Shown: one piece after another, positions 1 through 7,444 of the stretch
Numbering within the stretch: position 1 is the stretch's first letter
How the letters are laid out: the number at the start of each line of letters is the position of its first letter
DNA from: an uncultured Acetatifactor sp.
GTDB taxonomy: Bacteria > Bacillota > Clostridia > Lachnospirales > Lachnospiraceae
Direction: 5' to 3'
DNA length: 12,344 nucleotides
Assembly: GCA_910577035.1 (NCBI GenBank)
Contig: CAJTKW010000093.1
Span: 1-12,344, forward strand
Notes under the pieces: generated by a model
Database searches by the model: none
What the model was told of the DNA's origin: nothing
Seen by the model: only the letters and a program-made list of their open reading frames with translations
Made by a program: the position numbers and the translations under genes

Positions 1-11
1 AGAGGTAAGAA

Positions 12-33
12 AACCCAGTAAAATCAACGGGTT
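12..33. repeat. Core repeat, copy 1 (partner at 7448-7469)
   Basis: A 22-bp sequence with arms AACCC and GGGTT around a 12-nt centre AGTAAAATCAAC. It matches positions 7448-7469 at 21 of 22 bases; the single difference is C for G at position 28. The outer flanks of the two copies do not match, so the conserved unit is the core, not a larger element. It ends 14 bp before the first ABC gene. An attachment-site core or a dispersed palindromic repeat are both possible; the sequence does not decide. Confidence 0.75.
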
Positions 34-35
34 TT

Positions 36-52
36 GGCATTTAACAAATGCC
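36..52 (+). promoter_or_regulatory. Hairpin covering the start codon of the first ABC gene
   Basis: A perfect 7-bp inverted repeat, GGCATTT and AAATGCC with a 3-nt AAC loop, contains the ATG at 48-50 in its right arm. No Shine-Dalgarno sequence precedes this ATG at normal distance. In an mRNA the hairpin would tend to hide the start codon. It may instead be the edge of an inserted palindromic sequence that replaced the native leader. The palindrome is directly visible; any regulatory role is inference. Confidence 0.45.
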
Positions 53-1811
53 TATATTGAAATTTGTAAGGAGAACAAACAAAAAGTATTTTAACATGAT
101 TCTGCTATGCTATGTATTGCTGTCTGTGCTTCCCTATGTTCAAATTCGTCTGGTGCAGAGTCTTATAGACAAATCTCATGTGGAATCTTGGTCTTTGCCG
201 TATGTTATCATAACAGGCTTAGTGATACAACAGATTGCCATGGGAGTCACAAAAGGGTTCATAAAATATGCTTCCTTAAAATTTCAGTACAGTGCCAGCC
301 TTGATTTAAATGAAAATTTTTACAGCAAGTGTGACAGATTACAATATGCTGTTTATGAAAATCCTGCCATGGTAAAGAATATCAATATTATAAGAAACCA
401 TTATGAAAATATGTGCCGAAGCAGCATAGACGGATTCTTTAGTATACTCAGTACATCGTTGACACTGATTTTAATCCTGGGGATTATTCTGAAAGCCGGA
501 TTCCTTGTTTTATTGATAGCTGTAGTTACCTTAGTACCGGTATGTATCTTATCTGCCAAATACAGCATGAAAGAAATGGAAGGCTGGGATAATTCGGGCG
601 AACTGTGGGAAAAAGCCTGTTACTATTCTAATATCATAACGAGCCGTGAATATGCAAAGGAATCCCATATTTTTCAGACGAACGGCTTTATGCAGAAAAA
701 GTGGAAAGCGTCTTTTCATGAATATAATTCCAAAATACTGAAGATGACAAGCAGTGTTCGATTAGTAAAAGCATTTTTTGTTTTTGTTCAGTGTCTGGCT
801 ATCGGGGCAGTCATAGGCCTCCTGTTGCCATCCTTAAAAAACAAGTCGATCACGATCGGATGTCTGGTGGGAACGGTAGAAGGACTTTATCAGCTGACGA
901 AAAATATAGGATGGGATATGGCAATGGCCATATCAAACTGCACCTATAGTAAAAAGGTATTTGAAATATATCAAAGCGTGATTGATGCGGGTGAACAGCA
1001 CTATGATAAAGATACTGTCAACTGGGATGCGGTTTGTGAAGAAATCAAGCGCAATCCTGTTTTAGAAGTAAGGGATGTCTGGTTTCGATATGACCCGGAA
1101 GGGAATTACATCTTAAAAGGAGTAACCTTTCGCATTGATTTTGGAAAGAAGGTACTCCTTGTGGGTGAAAACGGTTCCGGAAAAACTACACTGATAAAAT
1201 TAATCCTTGGTTTTTATCAGCCTGAGAAGGGTTATATCAAAATCGGCGGCTATGATATAAACAATATTCCGCCGGATATAAGATATAAACTATTTTCGGT
1301 AGTATTTCAGGATTATGCTAAATTTGAGATGAGCTTAAGTGACAATGTGGAAATCGGCAGCCATGAAAAATATGACGAAAAAGAGTTATTGGCTCTATTC
1401 GAAAAGGTGGATGGAACAAGTATTTTCCATACCATCAGCAGCATTGACGATACCCTGGGCAAAAAGTACGAAGACGGGAAAGATTTATCAAATGGCCAAT
1501 GGCAGAAAATAGCGCTGATTCGTGCAATCGCAAAGGAATATAGTCTGTTGATTATGGATGAACCGACGGCGGCACAGGATCCTGTGGCTGAGGTTGATAT
1601 TTACAGAAACCTTATCGAACATATGATAAACAAGAGCGGACTTCTGATCACCCACAGACTTGGAGCCGCGAAGTATTGTGACAGTATTCTGGTTCTCAAA
1701 GAAGGAAGGATAAGTGAAGCCGGAACACATGAGGAATTGACGGGCAATCGGCAGGATTACTGGGAAATGTACAATATTCAAAAGGAGTGGTACCATGAAA
1801 GTATTGATTAG
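48..1811 (+). CDS. ABC exporter half-transporter, ATP-binding and permease (subunit 1)
   Basis: A 587-residue half-transporter: an N-terminal membrane domain with about six hydrophobic segments (roughly 16-34, 51-67, 131-150, 151-172, 243-262, 265-285) fused to a C-terminal ATPase domain. Motifs are Walker A GENGSGKT at 373-380, Q-loop Gln421, signature LSNGQ at 480-484 (usual form LSGGQ), Walker B ending MDEP with catalytic Glu505, and switch His536. The D-loop reads AAQD instead of the usual SALD. No C39 peptidase domain is present. It should act in the cytoplasmic membrane as a heterodimer with the next gene, whose start it overlaps by 17 bp. The substrate cannot be told, and no peptide precursor is visible nearby. 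An in-frame TAA at 42-44 limits the start to 48, yet no Shine-Dalgarno sequence precedes it, so the original 5' end may be disturbed. Confidence 0.9.
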   Translation: MPILKFVRRTNKKYFNMILLCYVLLSVLPYVQIRLVQSLIDKSHVESWSLPYVIITGLVIQQIAMGVTKGFIKYASLKFQYSASLDLNENFYSKCDRLQYAVYENPAMVKNINIIRNHYENMCRSSIDGFFSILSTSLTLILILGIILKAGFLVLLIAVVTLVPVCILSAKYSMKEMEGWDNSGELWEKACYYSNIITSREYAKESHIFQTNGFMQKKWKASFHEYNSKILKMTSSVRLVKAFFVFVQCLAIGAVIGLLLPSLKNKSITIGCLVGTVEGLYQLTKNIGWDMAMAISNCTYSKKVFEIYQSVIDAGEQHYDKDTVNWDAVCEEIKRNPVLEVRDVWFRYDPEGNYILKGVTFRIDFGKKVLLVGENGSGKTTLIKLILGFYQPEKGYIKIGGYDINNIPPDIRYKLFSVVFQDYAKFEMSLSDNVEIGSHEKYDEKELLALFEKVDGTSIFHTISSIDDTLGKKYEDGKDLSNGQWQKIALIRAIAKEYSLLIMDEPTAAQDPVAEVDIYRNLIEHMINKSGLLITHRLGAAKYCDSILVLKEGRISEAGTHEELTGNRQDYWEMYNIQKEWYHESID

Positions 1812-3540
1812 AAATATTATTTTTACTCTGAAGAAATCGTTCCTTCCGTTTGCGGTGAATATTGTAATTCATAGCATGTATGGAGTACTGCCTGTCCTGA
1901 CCGCCTGGTTGTGGAAGATCCTTATCGATTATATTCAGAAATATACTGACGGCAGGGAAGCAGACGTCAATAAAGTACTTCTGTATGTACTGATCTATTG
2001 TACAAGCTACGGAGTGTCAGTAGCCCTGCCGGTAGCCTTTGAAGTAATAGATACGTTATTAAGAAACAGTATTAAAAGAGTGGCACAGACTCAGATACAT
2101 AATAAAATGGACAAAATACCGTATCAACAGTTTGAAGATACAAAAATAAACGATTATATCGTGAACTCTTCACAGACAATGGTAAACGGCATTTTCATGT
2201 ATTTTTCACTTAATGTTACTTACTTTATCAGTGATATAATCAGCCTGATCAGCTCCATGATTTTGTTATATTCCTATTCGGCTGGATTGTTGTTCGTATA
2301 TCCTGTCCTGATTTTACCTGTATTAGGATATGGCAGGGTTACGAAGCTTAATACACAGACTAAGCTTGATTTGACGCCATTGAGGAGGAAAATGCGTGGT
2401 TACGAGGAGTATGTCACTGACCTGCAATATGTAAAAGACACAAGAATACTTAATTGTGCAGATTACTTTTTGAAGAAGAGAACGGAACTGTTAAACTCTT
2501 TTGTAGAGAAGGAGTTAAAATCCGAAAAAAAAGTTATGCTGTTACAGTTTTTTACATCCGCAACAAGTGCGCTGGCATATGGCGCAGTGCTTGGAATGGG
2601 AATATTCTTAATGGATACAGGAAGAATAACAGTTGCAGAATATGCTTCTCTGATTTCCCTGGTTGGAGTGGTAAACCATGTATTTAACAGAATATTGGAA
2701 GAAATAAAAAATATCCCGGCTGAAAAGCTTGAAATAGAATCCGGATTTCAGCTTTTAGATATGGAGGAAGGAAACTACAATGTGTCCGGTATGTCCGCAG
2801 ACAGGGAGTTATCGGCAGAGCATGTCAGCTTCAGGTATCCGCTCAGTGACAAAGACAGCCTGAGTGATATTAATCTAAAAATACAGAATGGACAAATTGC
2901 AGCTTTCGTTGGAGAAAACGGCGCGGGCAAAACCACACTTGCGAAGGTAATCCTCGGATTATACGAGCCGACCCAGGGAAAAGTCTGCTATGATCAAAAG
3001 GACATCAGCGGGGGAGTAAGGGAGGAAGTATTTGCATTAACCTCGGCAGCCTTCGAGGACTATAATAAATATGCTCTTACGGTGGAAGAAAATATCGCAT
3101 TATCAGACAAAGTCAATCAGGAAAACCTGCAAAAAGCAGTTCGGCTGACAGGGGCAGATAAAATAATCCTAAAATTTGATGCAAAAGAAAAGGCCTTCTT
3201 AGGTAAGAAGTATGGCGGAGCTGACCTGTCAGGAGGCGAATGGCAGAAGCTAGCACTTGCAAGAGGATACTACAAGGAAAGCAGGATTGTGATTCTTGAT
3301 GAGCCGACCGCATCCCTGGATCCCATAGCCGAGTACAATATGTATCAGCAGTTTAAGGAAATATGTAAGAACAAAATCGGTATCATCATTACACATAGAT
3401 TACCGACAGCATCCATAGCCGATTACATTTATTATATTAGCAATGGTAAAATAATGGAAGAAGGTACGCATGTATCGTTGATTCATCAAAACGGTGAGTA
3501 TGCAAAAATTTATGCTTCGCAGAAGGAGTTGTTTGTATAG
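1795..3540 (+). CDS. ABC exporter half-transporter, ATP-binding and permease (subunit 2)
   Basis: A 581-residue partner of the preceding gene with the same layout: membrane domain to about residue 300, then an ATPase domain. Walker A is GENGAGKT at 373-380, the signature is LSGGE at 478-482 (Gln replaced by Glu), Walker B ends LDEP with catalytic Glu503, the D-loop is SLD at 507-509 and the switch is His534. The Q-loop position, Gln in subunit 1, is Glu421 here (AAFEDY against VVFQDY). Catalytic residues are kept in both subunits, so both ATP sites could hydrolyse, but the pair is visibly asymmetric. The start is fixed by AAGGAG at 1782-1787, 7 bp before ATG. The 17-bp overlap with subunit 1 indicates translational coupling and a 1:1 complex. 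Substrate unknown; drug, peptide or lipid export are all possible for this family. Confidence 0.92.
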   Translation: MKVLIRNIIFTLKKSFLPFAVNIVIHSMYGVLPVLTAWLWKILIDYIQKYTDGREADVNKVLLYVLIYCTSYGVSVALPVAFEVIDTLLRNSIKRVAQTQIHNKMDKIPYQQFEDTKINDYIVNSSQTMVNGIFMYFSLNVTYFISDIISLISSMILLYSYSAGLLFVYPVLILPVLGYGRVTKLNTQTKLDLTPLRRKMRGYEEYVTDLQYVKDTRILNCADYFLKKRTELLNSFVEKELKSEKKVMLLQFFTSATSALAYGAVLGMGIFLMDTGRITVAEYASLISLVGVVNHVFNRILEEIKNIPAEKLEIESGFQLLDMEEGNYNVSGMSADRELSAEHVSFRYPLSDKDSLSDINLKIQNGQIAAFVGENGAGKTTLAKVILGLYEPTQGKVCYDQKDISGGVREEVFALTSAAFEDYNKYALTVEENIALSDKVNQENLQKAVRLTGADKIILKFDAKEKAFLGKKYGGADLSGGEWQKLALARGYYKESRIVILDEPTASLDPIAEYNMYQQFKEICKNKIGIIITHRLPTASIADYIYYISNGKIMEEGTHVSLIHQNGEYAKIYASQKELFV

Positions 3541-3621
3541 TGTGAGAAGAACTTCTAACTGCCTTCGGCAGTTTACGCTCATGCCAGAGGGCATTTCGCG
3601 AAGAAATTCTAAGTCTCACAC
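3540..3621. repeat. Nested palindromic element after the ABC operon
   Basis: Outer arms GTGTGAGA (3540-3547) and TCTCACAC (3614-3621) enclose two smaller hairpins: AACTGCC/GGCAGTT with a TTC loop (3557-3573) and ATGCC/GGCAT with an AGAG loop (3581-3594). The left outer arm overlaps the last base of the ABC stop codon. No T-run follows, so it is not a typical intrinsic terminator, although it could protect the 3' end of the transcript. The shape suits a small palindromic repeat family, but only one copy lies in the window. Confidence 0.6.
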
Positions 3622-3622
3622 C

Positions 3623-3650
3623 GAGAAATGCCTGAAATCCGGCATTTCTC
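3623..3650. repeat. Perfect 10-bp hairpin
   Basis: Arms GAGAAATGCC (3623-3632) and GGCATTTCTC (3641-3650) with an 8-nt loop TGAAATCC. It directly follows the nested palindrome. Its AAATGCC/GGCATTT core is identical to the arms of the hairpin over the ABC start codon at 36-52. No T-run follows. Confidence 0.65.
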
Positions 3651-3693
3651 ATCAGGAATCGAGTCGTGGCAGAGCAGCGGCATGGAGGTTGGC

Positions 3694-4097
3694 ATGACGG
3701 AAAAAATATTGATTTTGGGGGCAAGCGGCACGGTGGGAGCGGCGGTTTACCGGCAGCTTTGCTTAAATCTGCGGGGTATTTGACTTGCTGGAGGAAATTG
3801 CTCCTGCTATTGTCATTTCGGCATTGTGGGGAGATTTTGAAAGGCAGCTTGAAGTACATATGACAGTGGCGGAGTATCTGCGGGAGCATCAGGGCAGGAT
3901 GCCAGGCTGGGAGGGTGAATATTTACAGGGGATTGGTCAGCAATTATGTAACGGATGTCCAAATTGCGGAGTATGTGGAGTGGATCGTGAGAGAGAAGAA
4001 AGAGGGAATCTTTCATGTCGGGACTACGGATGTGATTGACCACGGTGATTGTAGCCTGATTGCAGACATCTACGACAGAGGTTCGGTCAATGCTTGA
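3694..4097 (+). pseudogene. Decayed RmlD-like NAD(P)-dependent sugar-nucleotide reductase
   Basis: Three fragments in three frames read as one short-chain reductase. Frame 1 from ATG 3694, with GGAGG at 3684-3688, gives the N-terminal Rossmann start MTEKILILGASGTVGAAVY, then stops at 3781. A second frame from about 3779 to 3890 gives a segment resembling the next part of the fold, containing IVISALWGDFERQLEVH. A third frame, about 3912-4097, gives NIYRGLVSNYVTDVQIAEYVEWI and IFHVGTTDVIDH, typical of the C-terminal substrate-binding part of RmlD-like proteins. Much of the middle, including the usual YxxxK catalytic region, is missing, as is the C-terminus. The whole spans about 400 bp against roughly 850 bp for an intact family member. 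It is therefore non-functional. The family assignment is from memory of motifs, not a search. Confidence 0.7.
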
Positions 4098-4123
4098 CTA
4101 CTGTAAGCGGCCCATGGTAAAAT
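4094..4123 (+). promoter_or_regulatory. Sigma-A type promoter for pgi
   Basis: -35 TTGACT at 4094-4099 and -10 TAAAAT at 4118-4123 are separated by 18 bp. Transcription would start near 4130, leaving a leader of about 85 nt before the pgi ATG. It overlaps the last bases of the upstream pseudogene. Confidence 0.6.
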
Positions 4124-4215
4124 ATGTGAAAAAGATAAGAAAGTATCCCTTGAGGCATTATTTGCCGGGCAAAGCGCCTGGACCTGGGATAAAATATTGA
4201 AGGAGGGAATCAAGT

Positions 4216-5796
4216 ATGGTTACCTGGAAAAATTTAGATACTGTTTCCGCATTTCAGGAGCTGCAAGGGCAGGCGCCTGTGAAGCTGGCGGAGGTAATGG
4301 CAGGGGAGGGCGGCGCTGCCCGCGTAAAGAAATACAGCGTGCCCATGGCAGCAGGGCTTTCCTACAATTATGCCGCAAAGCAGGTAGATGACGAAATTTT
4401 GAAGGCGCTGGCAAAGCTGGCGGAGGAAACTCAGCTTGCGGAGAAATTTGAAGCTCTTTACAACGGTGAGGTAATCAATACCGGAGAGAAACGTATGGTG
4501 CTCCACCATATGACCAGAGGACAGCTTGGGGAAGCCGTTGTGGCAGACGGCGTGGATAAGCGCGGCTTTTATGTGGAACAGCAGAAAAAGATAGCAGAGC
4601 TGGCAAATAAGGTGCATAACGGTGAAATTACCAATGCCGCGGGGGAAAAGTTCACCACTGTGGTACAGATCGGCATCGGCGGCAGCGACCTTGGGCCCCG
4701 CGCCATGTATCTGGCCCTGGAGAATTGGGCGAAGGCAAACAGCAGCTTCAAGATGGAAGCCAGATTTATCAGCAATGTGGATCCCGACGATGCAGCGGCC
4801 GTATTAAATACCATCGACGTAGCCCATTCCCTTTTTGTGCTGGTATCCAAATCCGGAACGACTCTGGAGACCCTGACCAATGAATCCTTTGTCAAGGACG
4901 CGCTGAAAAATGCGGGCCTGGATGCCTCCAGACATATGATTGCCGTTACCAGCGAGACTTCGCCTCTGGCAAAGAGTGACGATTATCTGGCAGCTTTCTT
5001 TATGGATGACTATATTGGCGGCCGGTTTTCCTCTACCTCCGGTGTGGGCGGAGCGGTATTATCCCTGGCCTTTGGCCCCGATGTATTTGCGAGGTTTCTG
5101 GAGGGAGCGGCAGAGGAAGACAAGCTGGCAAAAAATAAGGATATATTGGAAAACCCTGCCATGCTGGATGCTTTGATCGGGATCTATGAGCGGAATGTGC
5201 TGGGGTACCAGAATACGGCAGTACTGCCTTATTCTCAGGCTTTGAGCCGTTTCCCCGCGCATCTGCAGCAGCTTGACATGGAATCCAACGGCAAGTCGGT
5301 GAACCGTTTCGGCGAGCCCGTTACCTATTCCACAGGCCCTGTTATTTTCGGCGAGCCGGGCACCAACGGGCAGCATTCCTTCTATCAGCTGCTGCATCAG
5401 GGAACGGATATTGTGCCCCTGCAGTTTGTAGGATTTCAGAATAACCAGATGGGCAGGGATGTTGTGATTCAGGACAGTACCAGCCAACAGAAGCTCTGTG
5501 CCAACGTTGCGGCCCAGATTGTAGCGTTTGCCTGCGGTAAGGCTGATGATAACCGGAATAAGAACTTCGAAGGAGGACGCCCGTCCAGTATTATTACGGG
5601 TGAGCAGCTGACTCCTGAAGCATTGGGGGCGCTTCTGTCTCATTTTGAAAATAAGGTGATGTATCAGGGCTTTGTATGGAACATCAACAGCTTTGACCAG
5701 GAAGGGGTACAGCTGGGGAAGGTGCTGGCAAAGAAGGTACTTGCCCATGATACCGAGGGAGCGTTGAAGGAATACAGCGATTTGCTGGGAATTTAA
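4216..5796 (+). CDS. pgi: Glucose-6-phosphate isomerase
   Basis: Cytoplasmic enzyme interconverting glucose 6-phosphate and fructose 6-phosphate in glycolysis and gluconeogenesis. The 526-residue protein shows the family landmarks in order: GIGGSDLGP at 153-161, the sugar-phosphate loop SKSGTT at 211-216, the signature YIGGRFSSTSGVG at 266-278, and EPGTNGQHSFYQLLHQGT at 380-397. The second signature SFDQEGVQLGK at 492-502 has Gln where Glu is usual. By alignment from memory, Glu356 (in DMESNGK), His387 and Lys502 are the catalytic residues. It is nearer in length to the long enterobacterial form (about 550) than to the approximately 450-residue form of Bacillus. The start is supported by AAGGAGGG at 4200-4207, 8 bp before ATG. 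It appears monocistronic, with its own promoter (4094-4123) and terminator (5833-5880). Confidence 0.98.
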   Translation: MVTWKNLDTVSAFQELQGQAPVKLAEVMAGEGGAARVKKYSVPMAAGLSYNYAAKQVDDEILKALAKLAEETQLAEKFEALYNGEVINTGEKRMVLHHMTRGQLGEAVVADGVDKRGFYVEQQKKIAELANKVHNGEITNAAGEKFTTVVQIGIGGSDLGPRAMYLALENWAKANSSFKMEARFISNVDPDDAAAVLNTIDVAHSLFVLVSKSGTTLETLTNESFVKDALKNAGLDASRHMIAVTSETSPLAKSDDYLAAFFMDDYIGGRFSSTSGVGGAVLSLAFGPDVFARFLEGAAEEDKLAKNKDILENPAMLDALIGIYERNVLGYQNTAVLPYSQALSRFPAHLQQLDMESNGKSVNRFGEPVTYSTGPVIFGEPGTNGQHSFYQLLHQGTDIVPLQFVGFQNNQMGRDVVIQDSTSQQKLCANVAAQIVAFACGKADDNRNKNFEGGRPSSIITGEQLTPEALGALLSHFENKVMYQGFVWNINSFDQEGVQLGKVLAKKVLAHDTEGALKEYSDLLGI

Positions 5797-5832
5797 ATGA
5801 TTTCCGGTCTGTATTGATTCTTGGATGATTTA

Positions 5833-5880
5833 TGCCGCCAGGAGGCGGGAGCTGTTCCCTCCTGGCGGCAGTTTTCGTTT
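5833..5880 (+). terminator. Rho-independent terminator of pgi
   Basis: A 13-bp perfect stem pairs 5833-5845 (arm GCCGCCAGGAGG plus an outer T) with 5858-5870, around a 12-nt loop, and is followed by GTTTTCGTTT. It lies 37 bp after the pgi stop and 20 bp from the end of the convergent hydrolase gene. It could also stop transcripts arriving from the other strand, but no T-run is present in that direction. Confidence 0.88.
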
Positions 5881-5889
5881 GGGCCTGTC

Positions 5890-6771
5890 TCACAGAGTCC
5901 GGCAGGCGGACAGAACAAAATTCTCATAGTCATTTACAAATTGCACAAACCCTCCAAAAGGATGTTCTTCCTCAGGGGCATGATAGATTTCCGTCTCTGT
6001 CCTGTGTTTCCCGGAGGGGATATAGACGGCGTTTGGCAGATGGTTTGCCAGATCCTGCGCAATGCTTTCCGGATGATATTCATCGGCACAGGGTGCAATC
6101 AGTGCAGGAATGTCAATTTTATGCAGATCTTCGTCGCTTAAATTGGCCCGGTAAAAGGTCGGGCGTCCCATCCAGTCCCCCCAGGACTGCATGAGTCCGG
6201 CAAAGTCCGTCTGAGATATTTCCAGAAGTTTATCTTTATCCCTGCGGTACAGGTCCGCAATCCAGGAGGCGCAGTGCCCGAATCTGGTCCGGGGCGGATC
6301 TGCGCTGTAGGCAGCCACTTCTTCCATGGTATGGTTTTTGGCAAATTCTGCAATCCTGCAGAAGCGGGTCTGGATGATCTCCGCTTCCACGCTGCTGGTG
6401 GTATCCGTAGGCCGGTAGAGGGCAATGCTTTTTGCCGTTTCCGGATATAGCCGGGCAAACAGCAGGGCCATTTCCCCGCCCCCGGAACAGCCTGCCAGAT
6501 GCGCGGAGCTTATGTGCAGCCCGTCCAGTAATTCTTTCAGACAGGCACAGAACAGGTGGTATTCACTGGGGGTGTTCCGGAGAACAACATCGGACTGCCC
6601 ATTGTTGGGGCCATCCCAGATAATGACCCGGAAGTGTCCGGACAGCCTGCCGGCAAAATACCAGGCACCGGGATTGATGCCGCCTAAGGTGGACTGCAGA
6701 TAGACAATCGTATCTCCCTGGCCGTAGGATTCATAATAAATCTGTGCGTCGGTTATTTTTTGTTTTGGCAT
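5890..6771 (-). CDS. Alpha/beta-fold hydrolase
   Basis: A 293-residue protein of the alpha/beta hydrolase superfamily, probably cytoplasmic because no signal peptide is seen. Visible landmarks are an early beta-strand segment TIVYLQSTLGG at 21-31, the loop DGPNNGQSD at 53-61 (equivalent to the common DxRGxGxS motif), and the nucleophile elbow GCSGG at 94-98 with Ser96. Acid Asp230 lies in PALIAPCAD. The catalytic His is probably His264 or His270 near the C-terminus, so the triad seems complete. Substrate unknown; esterase, lipase-like or C-C hydrolase activity are all possible. The start chosen is ATG at 6771-6769, because AAAGGAAG lies 6 bp upstream (6778-6785). An upstream in-frame start at 6810 would add 13 residues but would lie inside the likely promoter. 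It is convergent with pgi and transcribed alone. Confidence 0.88.
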   Translation of the reverse strand: MPKQKITDAQIYYESYGQGDTIVYLQSTLGGINPGAWYFAGRLSGHFRVIIWDGPNNGQSDVVLRNTPSEYHLFCACLKELLDGLHISSAHLAGCSGGGEMALLFARLYPETAKSIALYRPTDTTSSVEAEIIQTRFCRIAEFAKNHTMEEVAAYSADPPRTRFGHCASWIADLYRRDKDKLLEISQTDFAGLMQSWGDWMGRPTFYRANLSDEDLHKIDIPALIAPCADEYHPESIAQDLANHLPNAVYIPSGKHRTETEIYHAPEEEHPFGGFVQFVNDYENFVLSACRTL

Positions 6772-6800
6772 AGAAATCTTCCTTTCAGCTTGTTGACTAT

Positions 6801-6829
6801 ATGCTATCATGGAAAGACAATCGTGTAAA
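6801..6829 (-). promoter_or_regulatory. Possible promoter of the alpha/beta hydrolase gene
   Basis: On the minus strand, -35 TTTACA (6829-6824) and -10 TAGCAT (6806-6801) are 17 bp apart. This puts a transcription start near 6794, about 23 nt before the ATG, with the ribosome binding site in between. The -10 is a poor match, so this is tentative. Confidence 0.4.
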
Positions 6830-6887
6830 GAAAAGATGGTGGTGAAGATGTTGTATTCTGACAGATTTGCAGCGCATAAATTTAGTA

Positions 6888-6916
6888 TTTACTTACTGTC
6901 TGCCAATAGGTAAAAT
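6888..6916 (+). promoter_or_regulatory. Sigma-A type promoter of the truncated DUF4253-type gene
   Basis: -35 TTTACT (6888-6893) and -10 TAAAAT (6911-6916) are 17 bp apart, about 80 bp before the start codon at 6998. It points away from the divergent hydrolase gene. Confidence 0.55.
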
Positions 6917-6997
6917 AAAAGAGGGAGCAGGTTCGAGATCAAAGAATTCAGAAATCCCGGAATTTGAAAAATCTCACCTGGAAGAAGGAGAAGAGAG

Positions 6998-7444
6998 ATG
7001 GGGTTTTGGGACAAATTTAAAAAAGAGAAACCGGCTGCCGGCGAAGGGGCGGGAAGCAATGAGATTACCCTGGAGCAGGCGAAGCCGGTTACGCAAAGTA
7101 TCGTTGCCCGGTTAGGCTATCCCTGCCGGATTTTTTCAAGAAAGGCGAGCTACGGGGAAATCATGGCGGCCTATGAGCAGGCCCTGCAGGAAGGACGGCA
7201 GGAGGGCTTTACTCCCGTGCTGGTTCCGGAAGACAGCGTGCTGGATGAATATCAGGGGATCTTAAAGAAGGACGGCTATTCCCTGGAGAGTATTTTAAGC
7301 AGTGAGCCGGAGTCCGGGGAAGAGCTGTTGAAAAAGCGGTTTGAAGAGCGTCTGGAGGATGGACAGCGGCAGCATAGAGTTACCGGGGAGGAGTTGATCG
7401 GCAAATTTGACGGGGATGACCGTGTTATAATAGGGACAAGTTAG
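6998..7444 (+). pseudogene. DUF4253-type protein, N-terminal part only (truncated)
   Basis: The frame gives 148 residues starting MGFWDKFKKEK, with AAGGAG at 6985-6990 seven bases upstream. The segment YGEIMAAYEQALQEGRQEGFTPVLVP (about 51-76) and the following EYQGILKKDGYSLESIL resemble the N-terminal half of Firmicutes proteins that carry a DUF4253 domain further on. From memory, such proteins run about 100 residues or more beyond this point and end in that domain. Here the frame runs into the palindrome starting at 7433, and its last three codons and stop (GTS, TAG) come from the palindrome arm itself. The domain is absent, so the gene was probably interrupted by insertion of the DNA that follows. 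The function of the family is not known to me. The short product could still be made, but I expect it to be non-functional. Confidence 0.6.

Noticed and set aside
3437..3889. Minus-strand frame of 150 codons across the end of the ABC operon and the pseudogene
   Set aside because: It spans palindromes and a decayed gene, has low-complexity Pro/Arg/Cys content, and no initiation signals.
4114..4200. A 28-codon frame just upstream of pgi, possible leader peptide
   Set aside because: Its ATG overlaps the -10 region of the likely pgi promoter, so it would not be in the transcript, and it has no ribosome binding site.
5059..5748. Minus-strand frame of 229 codons inside pgi, and smaller ones at 4234-4617 and 4569-4895
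   Set aside because: The pgi frame is full length with all signatures; the opposite frames have no ribosome binding site or recognisable protein.
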